NCBI GenBank assembly: GCA_025457665.1
Contig: JALOTY010000033.1
Location: 1-36,905 of the forward strand
Length of the DNA stretch: 36,905 bases
Direction: 5' to 3'
DNA from: Akkermansiaceae bacterium
GTDB lineage: Bacteria > Verrucomicrobiota > Verrucomicrobiia > Verrucomicrobiales > Akkermansiaceae
The position numbers were made by a program, and so were the translations under genes. Shown here piece after piece: positions 25,280 through 32,451 of this stretch. The first letter of the stretch is position 1, and each line of letters begins with the position of its first letter. The notes under the pieces were generated by a model, which saw only the letters and a list, made by a program, of their open reading frames with translations, had not been told where the DNA came from and ran no database searches.

Positions 25280-25564
25280 ATGAAGTCACCCTTCTACGCA
25301 CTCAGCGCCCTGGTTCTCGCCACGGCTTTGCCTTCCTGCCTCTCGGGCACGCAGTATGGCGTGCCCGGTGCCGGTTACACGGCCAATGACGCCTACCAGC
25401 GGGGATATCGCGACGGCAGCGGCGACCGTGCCAGCGGCCGGGCCCACAATCCCCACATCAACGAAGACTCCAGCAATCTCCCCGCGGCCTTCCGCAAGGA
25501 GTACGTCTGGGGCTACACCGAAGGATACCGCGGCACAGGTAGCGGCATCGCCGGCAGCAAGTGA
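25280..25564 (+). CDS. Small Gly/Arg-rich lipoprotein
   Basis: This 94-residue protein has a lipoprotein signal with lipobox ALPSC (Cys20). The mature part is rich in Gly, Tyr, Arg and Asp, for example DAYQRGYRDGSGDRASG and WGYTEGYRGTGSG, with the repeated pattern xGYRxG. It has no enzyme motif and may be a surface or periplasmic structural lipoprotein. Its ATG is only eight bases from the ATG of the divergent S9 peptidase, so the promoters of the two genes must lie inside each other's coding sequence. The function is unknown. Confidence 0.7.
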   Translation: MKSPFYALSALVLATALPSCLSGTQYGVPGAGYTANDAYQRGYRDGSGDRASGRAHNPHINEDSSNLPAAFRKEYVWGYTEGYRGTGSGIAGSK

Positions 25565-25573
25565 ACAGGAAAC

Positions 25574-25587
25574 GGGCGTTCGCGCCC
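25574..25587. terminator. Possible bidirectional terminator hairpin
   Basis: GGGCG-TTCG-CGCCC is a five-pair stem with a stable UUCG-type tetraloop, between two convergent small lipoprotein genes. On the minus strand it is followed by GTTTCCTGTTC, a weak T-rich tail. Confidence 0.45.
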
Positions 25588-25595
25588 CCCCAGAT

Positions 25596-25772
25596 TCAGT
25601 AGGCAGGCAGCGGGTCTTGTTGAGGAGGCGTCTCGCTGCCATCGAAATTGCGCCCATGGGCCTTGTGCTCCATGCCGGTGCCGAGCAGCCGCATGTCGCG
25701 ACCCAGTCCGATCATGGTGTTGCACGAGTTCAGGGAAACCAACAGCGCGAGGGCGATCAGTGTCTTGATCAT
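25596..25772 (-). CDS. Entericidin-like small lipoprotein
   Basis: ATG 25772 to TGA 25596 encodes 58 residues. The protein begins MIKTLIALALLVSLNSC with the lipobox LNSC (Cys17), followed by NTMIGLGRDMRLLGTGMEHKA. That matches the NTxxGxGxDxxxxGxxxExxA pattern of entericidin A/B family lipoproteins. These are small outer-membrane or periplasmic lipoproteins linked to stress and cell-death balance in enterobacteria; many bacteria carry uncharacterised homologues. The gene is convergent with the Gly/Arg-rich lipoprotein gene and has its own upstream region of about 90 bases. Confidence 0.75.
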   Translation of the reverse strand: MIKTLIALALLVSLNSCNTMIGLGRDMRLLGTGMEHKAHGRNFDGSETPPQQDPLPAY

Positions 25773-25863
25773 GGGGATTTCTGTGTCTCAGGAATGACAT
25801 CTCTGCAACTCCGAAAATCGGCCGGATTCCCGCCGCGCAGACCTGCACGCGGAAACCCTGGTG

Positions 25864-26901
25864 TCATTCCCCCTTCAAGGCCCCAAGCAGGTCCATCAGC
25901 CCTTCGATGAGCGGGGTCAACTCACGGATCAGCGATTCTCCCAGAGCAGGCGAAAGCACTCCGCCCGGAGCGCGGCAATCGCGCTCGACCCGCCGCAAGG
26001 TTTCCGCGAGGAGATCAAGGCAATGCTGCAACCCGGATTGAAGCGTACGGCCATCTGCAGGCGGGCGGGACTCCTGCATTTCCCGCAGACCCAGCGTCAC
26101 TTCCGACAACAGCGCCAGGCATTCCGGAGCTTCCCCAGCCGTGCCGGGGAAATGCCTTTGAATCCGCAGGATCCCCTGCCCCAGCGCCTCCAGCGAGTTC
26201 AGGCCCACCGGGCCGCCCCGATGTTGCTGCTCGAATGCCTCGGCCATGTCTCCCAGCAAACGATCCCAGCCCATCACGAATGCCTCCTTCTGCTCCGCAT
26301 CCGCCTCTCCCGAGTATTTTCCTAACAACTCCTGATAGGCCTCCGTCAGCCTCTCGGCATCCGGGTCACCCCCGGGCTCGCGACCGGTAAGAGAAGCCAG
26401 GAAATCCCTCATCGCATGGAGATTCGCCAGCTTCTGCGCCTCCTCGGCATCCTCGTCCATCGCCCACAACCGCTCGGAAAGATGCAGGTCGAAATCCGTG
26501 CTCTCGATCACCACCCGCCCATCCGTTTCACTGAACCACTCCAGGGAAAGCAGGTTCTTCCACACTGCCGGGACCTCCTCACCCCGGGCTTCGCGATCGA
26601 GGCATTCGCATGGCCCGCAAAGCGGCACCCGCGACTTTCGCGATGCCGTCATGTCACCCACCAAACCCTTCTGATGCAACGCAATCCTCGCCCGCCGACG
26701 CGGATGCGGATTGCGAAAAGTCAGGCGCGTCCCCGCCAGATCCCGCCAGCAATCGCCCACCAACTCCAGCGTCACCGGCACCTCCTGCCCAAGCAGCCAC
26801 AATCGCCCGGAGGTTCTGCCCTCCCGGGTGTTGTCGATCTCCCCCCAAACGACCGCGCCTTCGATCCGATGCGCCATTTCCCATGACTCTCCGCAATCCA
26901 T
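25864..26901 (-). CDS. Conserved protein of unknown function
   Basis: The start is placed at ATG 26901, giving 345 residues; ATG 26877 is an alternative, and the frame is open further upstream only as antisense of the RseP gene. Residues 10-115 form a beta-rich domain (RIEGAVVWGEIDNTREG, LWLLGQEVPVTLELVGDC) with a CGPCEC cysteine cluster. The rest is mostly helical, acidic, with coiled-coil tendency to the C-terminus (LTPLIEGLMDLLGALKG). No signal peptide or catalytic motif is seen, so it is probably cytoplasmic. It is divergent from rseP with a gap of about 100 bases. Confidence 0.65.
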   Translation of the reverse strand: MDCGESWEMAHRIEGAVVWGEIDNTREGRTSGRLWLLGQEVPVTLELVGDCWRDLAGTRLTFRNPHPRRRARIALHQKGLVGDMTASRKSRVPLCGPCECLDREARGEEVPAVWKNLLSLEWFSETDGRVVIESTDFDLHLSERLWAMDEDAEEAQKLANLHAMRDFLASLTGREPGGDPDAERLTEAYQELLGKYSGEADAEQKEAFVMGWDRLLGDMAEAFEQQHRGGPVGLNSLEALGQGILRIQRHFPGTAGEAPECLALLSEVTLGLREMQESRPPADGRTLQSGLQHCLDLLAETLRRVERDCRAPGGVLSPALGESLIRELTPLIEGLMDLLGALKGE

Positions 26902-27003
26902 CCGCGCCTCGTCAATCTCCTTGACGCGGCGTTTACGCGATCCCGCAGGCTTTAACTGCTTGATGCCCCTCGCCCCACGCGTAGGCTCCCCCCCATCCCC
27001 GAC

Positions 27004-28461
27004 ATGGAATCTCCCAGCCCCTTCGAAACCGCTCTGCTCATCCTGCTGGTCGTGATGATCTTCAACCTGATCATTTTCGTCCACGAACTCGGTCACTTCT
27101 GGGCCGCAAAATGGCGGGGGCTGAAGATCGACCGCTTTCAAATCTGGTTCGGCAAACCGATCTGGAAAAAGACCATCAACGGCGTCCAATACGGCCTCGG
27201 CTGGATTCCCGCCGGCGGATTCGTCGCCCTGCCACAGATGGCACCCATGGAAGCGATCGAAGGCAACAACCGCGACGGAGGTCAAGCCCTCCCGCCCATC
27301 ACGCCGCTCGACAAGATCATCGTCGCTTTCGCCGGTCCCCTGTTTTCCTTCCTGCTCGCCCTCGCCGCCGCGGTCACCCTCACGATCACGAAGAAACCCA
27401 TCGATGTGATCTACGACACCACCGTCGGTTGGGTGGAAAAAGGCAGCCCGGCCGAAGCCGCCGGCTTCCAGCGCGGCGACAAGATCCTCGCCATCAGCGG
27501 CAAGCCCGTGACTTCCTGGAACCTCCCCCTCGATAGCGTTTTCACCAACGTCGTCACCAGTAGCGGCGAGAAAATCGTCTTCACCATCGATCGCCCCGGC
27601 CAAGGCCAGATGGAGTTGATCTCCACCTATGAGATCGAGCCCACGAAATGGTGGCAGCGCAAGAAGACCCGTCAGGTCGGCCTCGAACCCATGACTCCGG
27701 AAGGGGACTTTGTGGTCAGCTTCATCGATGACCAGCCCAACACCCCCGCTGCTCTCGCCGGTTTCAAGGTGGGCGATGTGATCCTCGAGGTCGGTGGCGA
27801 AAAACTCGTCGAGTGGAACCAGTTCATCGAAACCATCTCCAACAGCGGCGGCAAACCGCTTTCCTTCAAGGTCAAGCGTGAGGGTCAGATCATGGACCTC
27901 GTCGCCACCCCGGTGAAACCCACGGTCAAGAACGCCAAGAAAGACACGCCGGAGCCCGGATACCGCATCGGCATGGCTCTCGATTCACCCTCCCCGCAAA
28001 TCGAGGAATGGGTCCGCCATAGCCCGCAGCAGCAAATCACCGACACCCTGCGCCAAATGTGGATGACTCTCACCACCGTCGCGGATCCCCGCAGCAGCAT
28101 CGGCATCCAGCACCTCAGCGGCCCCGTCGGCATCGGCAAGATCCAGTATTTCTCCCTGCTCATGGAGCACCCCTTCCACCGCATCCTCGGCTTCATGGTG
28201 CTCATCAACATCAACCTCGCCCTTCTCAACCTCCTGCCCTTCCCCGTGCTCGATGGCGGCCACATCACCATCGCCATCATGGAAGCCATCGCCCGTCGGC
28301 CGGTGAATGTGAAATTTCTCGAAGTCCTTCAGCTCGGCTTCGTTTTCATCCTCTTCAGCATCATGCTCTACGTGACCTCCAAGGATCTCTTCGACGACTT
28401 CGGCTTCAGCCGCAGCAAGCCTATGGAGTTCATTTACCCGGAACCGCCCACGGCCCCCTGA
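27004..28461 (+). CDS. rseP: RseP-type site-2 (RIP) zinc metalloprotease
   Basis: This 485-residue membrane protease of family M50 has HELGH at residues 27-31 within the first helix, two PDZ-like domains in between (about 125-205 and 225-310, with QRGDKILAISGKPV and KVGDVILEVGGEKLV), and NLLPFPVLDGGH near residue 408-420 supplying the third zinc ligand. It cuts transmembrane segments of anti-sigma factors or cleaved signal peptides at the inner membrane. Length and domain order are standard. It stands alone here, convergent with trmL (the two stops abut at 28461/28462). The usual dxr neighbour is absent. Confidence 0.93.
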   Translation: MESPSPFETALLILLVVMIFNLIIFVHELGHFWAAKWRGLKIDRFQIWFGKPIWKKTINGVQYGLGWIPAGGFVALPQMAPMEAIEGNNRDGGQALPPITPLDKIIVAFAGPLFSFLLALAAAVTLTITKKPIDVIYDTTVGWVEKGSPAEAAGFQRGDKILAISGKPVTSWNLPLDSVFTNVVTSSGEKIVFTIDRPGQGQMELISTYEIEPTKWWQRKKTRQVGLEPMTPEGDFVVSFIDDQPNTPAALAGFKVGDVILEVGGEKLVEWNQFIETISNSGGKPLSFKVKREGQIMDLVATPVKPTVKNAKKDTPEPGYRIGMALDSPSPQIEEWVRHSPQQQITDTLRQMWMTLTTVADPRSSIGIQHLSGPVGIGKIQYFSLLMEHPFHRILGFMVLININLALLNLLPFPVLDGGHITIAIMEAIARRPVNVKFLEVLQLGFVFILFSIMLYVTSKDLFDDFGFSRSKPMEFIYPEPPTAP

Positions 28462-28923
28462 TCAGGAAATCCCGCCGGTCTGGCGCACCGCTTCGTAAAG
28501 CGTGATCGCCACCGCGGTCGATAGGTTCAAGCTCCGCGTTGCCCCTTCCTTCATCGGAATGCGCAACGCGTGATCGCCGGCGTCGTGGATCATCGCTTCC
28601 GGCAAGCCACGCGATTCGCAGCCGAAAACGAGGTAATCGCCATCCGCGAAATCCACCTCCCAGTGATTCCGGCGCGCCTTGGTGCTCAGCATCCAGAACC
28701 GCGCCTGCGGATCCGCCGCGGCACGCAGTTCACCGAAATCCTCCCACACCTTCACATCCACCTCTTTCCAATAATCCAGCCCGGTCCGGCGGACATGCTT
28801 GTCGTCCAGGGAAAAGCCCAGCGGCTTCACCAAATGCAGCCGCGCCCCGGTCGCCAAAGCAAGCCGACCGGCAGCACCGGCATTGTGAGGAATCTCCGGA
28901 GCGATCATGACAATGTGCAGCAC
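28462..28923 (-). CDS. trmL: tRNA (cytidine/uridine-2'-O-)-methyltransferase TrmL
   Basis: This SPOUT (SpoU) methyltransferase of 153 residues has the deep trefoil-knot signatures LVFGCESRGLPEAM and the IPMKEGATRSLNLSTAVAITLYEA end. It 2'-O-methylates the wobble base 34 of some leucine tRNAs using S-adenosylmethionine. The start is best placed at GTG 28923 (VLHIVMIAPEIPHNAG), which matches the length of known TrmL; a longer in-frame ATG at 29061 would add 46 unrelated residues, and ATG 28908 would lose conserved ones. Confidence 0.9.
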   Translation of the reverse strand: MLHIVMIAPEIPHNAGAAGRLALATGARLHLVKPLGFSLDDKHVRRTGLDYWKEVDVKVWEDFGELRAAADPQARFWMLSTKARRNHWEVDFADGDYLVFGCESRGLPEAMIHDAGDHALRIPMKEGATRSLNLSTAVAITLYEAVRQTGGIS

Positions 28924-29088
28924 ACCCGCGCCATAGCCCAATGCCAGCGGTCGATCAACGATCCCTACTGAAACTCTGCGACAGCACTGATACTTCAAGA
29001 AGCAAGAGACGCCTAACAGCTTTGAAGTCCCGTGATCGGAGGTCGATGGCAGAGAATTCAAGGTCGGGATTTCGCGGAATCTGTCCGC

Positions 29089-29970
29089 TCACTTGAAGTG
29101 ATCCCAGCCGCCCTCCAGCGAACCGCCCTCTTTCGTCAGCCGGCCGATCGCCGTGATGGGCGCCAAACCCTCGGGCCAGCCGCGCACCAGGGCATGCCAG
29201 ACCTTGGGTGGGGCGGTAAAAAGAAGTTCATAGTCCTCCCCATCCCCCAAGGCTCCGGCCGCCTCGACGCCGCGATGCCGTGGCAGCGCCTCGGTCACGA
29301 TTTCATAGCCGCAGCCACTCGCCGCGGCCAGACGTGGCAGGTCCTTGGCCAAGCCATCCGAGAGATCCATCATGGCAGAGACCCCCGCCGCCGCCAGATG
29401 GCCGCCTTCCGCGACTCTCGGGGAAAAAGTCAGATGCCGCCCGGCGATCGATCCTCCCAAGCGCCCCGTCACACCAATCACATCTCCCTCCCGCCCGCCG
29501 CCGCGTGTGATGCATTTCCCGCGCTCCGCCACGCCTTCGCCCGCCACGGAAATCATTGCCGGCGCGCCTTCCGGCAAGCCACTCGTTTCCCCACCCGCCA
29601 GCACCGCCCCGTGTTTTTCCAGACAGCGCCGGATGCCTCGATAAAGCCCCGCGACCCAAGTCCACTCGCGGTCCCGGGGCACCGCCAAGGTCACCAACAC
29701 ATGCCGCGGCCGCCCACCCATGGCGGCGAAATCACTGATCACCCGCGCCACCGCCTTCCAGCCGACCTGCGATGCCGCCGCCGTCGGCAGGAAATGCACG
29801 CCCTCGATGATCGCGTCCGTTTTCAAAAGCCGCAGCGGCCCGCGGCCCTCATCGACCACCGCACAATCATCCCCCGGCCCCACAAGGAGACCTTCCGTGC
29901 CGAATCCCCGCAACAGCCTGGCCACCACCTCGTCCTCACCCAGATCCCCGAGCCGCTCGCCGCGCTTCAT
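29089..29970 (-). CDS. thiL: Thiamine-monophosphate kinase
   Basis: This 293-residue protein shows VGPGDDCAVV, LLKTDAIIEGVHF, MMDLSDGLAKDL and LGDGEDYELLFT, all characteristic of ThiL, which phosphorylates thiamine monophosphate to the active diphosphate with ATP. Length fits the family. The ATG at 29970 overlaps the stop of the upstream CPBP protease gene in an ATGA, so the two are co-transcribed and probably coupled. The frame continues open far upstream, but only as antisense/alternate-frame sequence of the CPBP gene. Confidence 0.93.
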   Translation of the reverse strand: MKRGERLGDLGEDEVVARLLRGFGTEGLLVGPGDDCAVVDEGRGPLRLLKTDAIIEGVHFLPTAAASQVGWKAVARVISDFAAMGGRPRHVLVTLAVPRDREWTWVAGLYRGIRRCLEKHGAVLAGGETSGLPEGAPAMISVAGEGVAERGKCITRGGGREGDVIGVTGRLGGSIAGRHLTFSPRVAEGGHLAAAGVSAMMDLSDGLAKDLPRLAAASGCGYEIVTEALPRHRGVEAAGALGDGEDYELLFTAPPKVWHALVRGWPEGLAPITAIGRLTKEGGSLEGGWDHFK

Positions 29971-30884
29971 TGGGGCACCTCCCACCAGCCGAATCGCTGC
30001 CCGAGCTGCGCCAGCACGGTCGCGCTGTTGAAGGCCATGTGGATCGCGATCGGCATCCAGATCGACCGCGTTTTCTCGTAGGCCACCGTCATCAGGATGG
30101 AGAGGAAAGCCAGCGGGATGAGCCCCACGGCATTGTAGTGAATCAGCGCGAACAACAGCGAACTCCCCAAGGCCGCCGCAACCACCCCGCAGTAGCGCTT
30201 CGCCACCGGATAGACGTAGCCGCGGAAAATGATTTCCTCGGTCACCGGAGCCACCACCGATGCCATGAAGGCCAGCAGGAAAAGGTTCACCGGGTCCTGC
30301 GTGGTTTCGAAAGCTTTCACCACCTCCTGCTTGCCATCGCCACCGCCGTCCAGAGAAGTCAGGTAGTCGAGGAAACCGGAGGCATGCATCACCACCGCCA
30401 CCATCCATGTCGCCACCACCGCCGCCGGGATGCCCACCAGAGCGATCAGCCATTGGCGCAGGTCCGCCCCCGGCCAGCGCAAGCCCAGCCACAGCACCGG
30501 ATTCCGCCGCCAGATCACCGCACCCACCACCATGAAGGTGAAAAATGCCTGCGTCACGATCCCCGCCACCAGGTCGGTGCGATCGATCTCCACCGGCTCG
30601 CCGCCCACATTTCCCATCCATCCGCCGATGAGTGTGGAAAGATAGAGGGTCAGGAGAATCGTGCAGACCAAGAGGTCGAAGGGCCGATAGAAATCGCTCG
30701 CCACGCCCTTTTCCTCCTCCGGCAGGGGAGGCGGGGCCATTTCCTCAGGTGCTTCCAGAGCGGTCATGGCCAGCCGACGTCGGCTCCGCCCGCGGATGGC
30801 AGCGCCCAGTCCGAGCACCACCAAGGCCGCGATCAGCGTGCCCGTGCAGAGCCACATCGTGAACGGAGTCAGCATCGCCGCCAC
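29967..30884 (-). CDS. CPBP (CAAX-like) intramembrane metalloprotease
   Basis: This 305-residue membrane protein has about seven to eight hydrophobic segments. The CPBP/Abi motifs are present: EEIIFRGYV (about residue 217), SLLFALIHYNAVG (about residue 245) and the last conserved HMAFNS. Bacterial members are thought to be glutamate-type intramembrane proteases, some linked to bacteriocin immunity or peptide processing. ATG 30884 is followed by ATG 30875; either could be used. It is upstream of and overlaps thiL by four bases, and divergent from a second CPBP gene. Confidence 0.88.
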   Translation of the reverse strand: MAAMLTPFTMWLCTGTLIAALVVLGLGAAIRGRSRRRLAMTALEAPEEMAPPPLPEEEKGVASDFYRPFDLLVCTILLTLYLSTLIGGWMGNVGGEPVEIDRTDLVAGIVTQAFFTFMVVGAVIWRRNPVLWLGLRWPGADLRQWLIALVGIPAAVVATWMVAVVMHASGFLDYLTSLDGGGDGKQEVVKAFETTQDPVNLFLLAFMASVVAPVTEEIIFRGYVYPVAKRYCGVVAAALGSSLLFALIHYNAVGLIPLAFLSILMTVAYEKTRSIWMPIAIHMAFNSATVLAQLGQRFGWWEVPQ

Positions 30885-31078
30885 CTTGAAACCCGCGGGC
30901 CCGCCACGCCAGCGGAAATCGAGAATCCTCCCGGCGGCGAAACTTTTCGGCGGATTCCGTGTTACCTTCTGCGGAGTTGGCCCCCATTGCCGCGCTTTCC
31001 TTGCTCGAAGCTTGCTCCCAAGCCGATCATTAAGAAAACTTCCGCATCACCTCACCCACCCACAACCCTTACCGAAAG

Positions 31079-32440
31079 TTGGTCCGGCGGCGATTTCCGG
31101 AACCGGTGATCCTCCTCCTCCTCTTCGTGGTGGGAGTTTGGTTGTGGCAAAATCACTTCGCCCGTCCCGTCGCCCCGGACGACCCGCTGCAAGCCGCCAC
31201 CAGCCTCGATCTCGCGCTGCGAAAGGTCGATCGCGACCTCCGCCTGGCCGATGCTTCCCGCCACCTGCCCGGCTGGGTTCGCGGTGCCCTCGACATCCGG
31301 CCCGTAGAAACCGTGGTCAACGATGCCGTCGGCTCCCTCCCCGACCTCGCCCGCAGCCAGCACCAGCACGGGCAGGTCATCGATGCCGTTCTCGTTTCCG
31401 CCCAGGCGGAATTTGCCTATGCCGTGGGCGTCCTCATGGCCGTCCAGCAAGGCGGGGATCCCGCCGCCGCGCCCTTTGCCATGCTTGGCCTGGCCAAGGG
31501 GCCGGACGAAGCCACCATCACCGCCCGCATCATCCGCGGCGAGGAATACTGGTGGGATCTCCCCTACCTCCGCTCCCTCGGCAGCCCGGGAGTCGAGCAG
31601 TATGCCAATCTCGTCCAAACCCGCAGCAGCGCCCTGGTCGGCCGCACCGTGATCGCCCGCGGTCTCGTCGTGGCCATCGCCCTCGGCGGGCTGGTTTTCC
31701 TCCCCGGCACCCTCCTCGCTTTCGCCCGGGCCAAGGCACGCCCCGCCCGGCCCCGCTACCCCTCAAGCTGGCAGCTTTCCTTCGGCCTCGCCGTCTTCCT
31801 CCTCGTTTACCTCGCTTCCCTCGGCCTCTCGCTCACCTTCAATCAGACCCTCGAAGGCTTCGCCCTCCAAGGCGCCGCGCCGCTGCCCATGCCGGTCTTC
31901 GTCGCCATCGATAGCCTCACCCGCCTCATTCCCGCCTTCCTCGCCCTCGGTCTCCTCTTCCGCCGCTGCCGCCACGCCATCAGCCGTCTCGGCATCGGTG
32001 GGCCGGTCGATGGCCGACTCGTCCTCGGTGGCTTCGCCATCCTCATGATCGCCGATTTCGGGCTCCGCATGGCCTTTCCCGCCCATGGCAACGGCTCCCT
32101 CTCCCTGCACGATGCCGGCCTCGGGGGCCTGGTTTTCGGTCTCGCCTCGGCCTGCTTCGCCGCTCCCCTCGCCGAGGAAATCCTCTACCGCGGCGTGCTT
32201 TTCCGCTCGCTCGCCAACCGCATCCCCCTCTTCCCCGCAGCCCTCGCGTCCTCCCTGCTTTTTGCTTTTGTCCACTTTTACAGCCTTCCAGGACTGCTAC
32301 TCATCGTTGCCGTCGGCATGGTATGCGCTTATTCCTTTGCAGCCTCCCGCGCGCTCGCCACCGCCATCCTTCTCCACGCCCTCTACAACGCGTCCGTGAA
32401 AATTCCTGAGTGGATCGTTTATCACGCACCGCTATCCTGA
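31079..32440 (+). CDS. Second CPBP intramembrane metalloprotease, larger, TTG or GTG start
   Basis: This protein of up to 453 residues has an N-terminal membrane anchor (VILLLLFVVGVWLW). A roughly 150-residue extracytoplasmic helical region follows, then about eight hydrophobic segments with the CPBP motifs EEILYRGVLF (about residue 364), SSLLFAFVHFYS (about 392) and LLHALYNASV (about 433). There is no ATG at the front: TTG 31079 or GTG 31106 must serve, both after an in-frame TAA at 31031. The N-terminal extracytoplasmic insert is not usual for the family. It lies head-to-head with the other CPBP gene (194-base gap) and is followed 11 bases later by the kinase gene, so it may be in an operon with it. 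Confidence 0.85.
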   Translation: MVRRRFPEPVILLLLFVVGVWLWQNHFARPVAPDDPLQAATSLDLALRKVDRDLRLADASRHLPGWVRGALDIRPVETVVNDAVGSLPDLARSQHQHGQVIDAVLVSAQAEFAYAVGVLMAVQQGGDPAAAPFAMLGLAKGPDEATITARIIRGEEYWWDLPYLRSLGSPGVEQYANLVQTRSSALVGRTVIARGLVVAIALGGLVFLPGTLLAFARAKARPARPRYPSSWQLSFGLAVFLLVYLASLGLSLTFNQTLEGFALQGAAPLPMPVFVAIDSLTRLIPAFLALGLLFRRCRHAISRLGIGGPVDGRLVLGGFAILMIADFGLRMAFPAHGNGSLSLHDAGLGGLVFGLASACFAAPLAEEILYRGVLFRSLANRIPLFPAALASSLLFAFVHFYSLPGLLLIVAVGMVCAYSFAASRALATAILLHALYNASVKIPEWIVYHAPLS

Positions 32441-32451
32441 CGTCCCTTGCC

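Noticed and set aside
26902..27603. N-terminal extension of the unknown protein ending at 25864
   Set aside because: The extension is antisense to the well-supported RseP gene and Asp/Glu/Gly-rich; conserved-looking sequence starts only at 26901 or 26877.
29971..30621. Upstream extension of thiL
   Set aside because: It is an alternate frame of the CPBP protease gene; ThiL family sequence starts at 29970 with the ATGA overlap.
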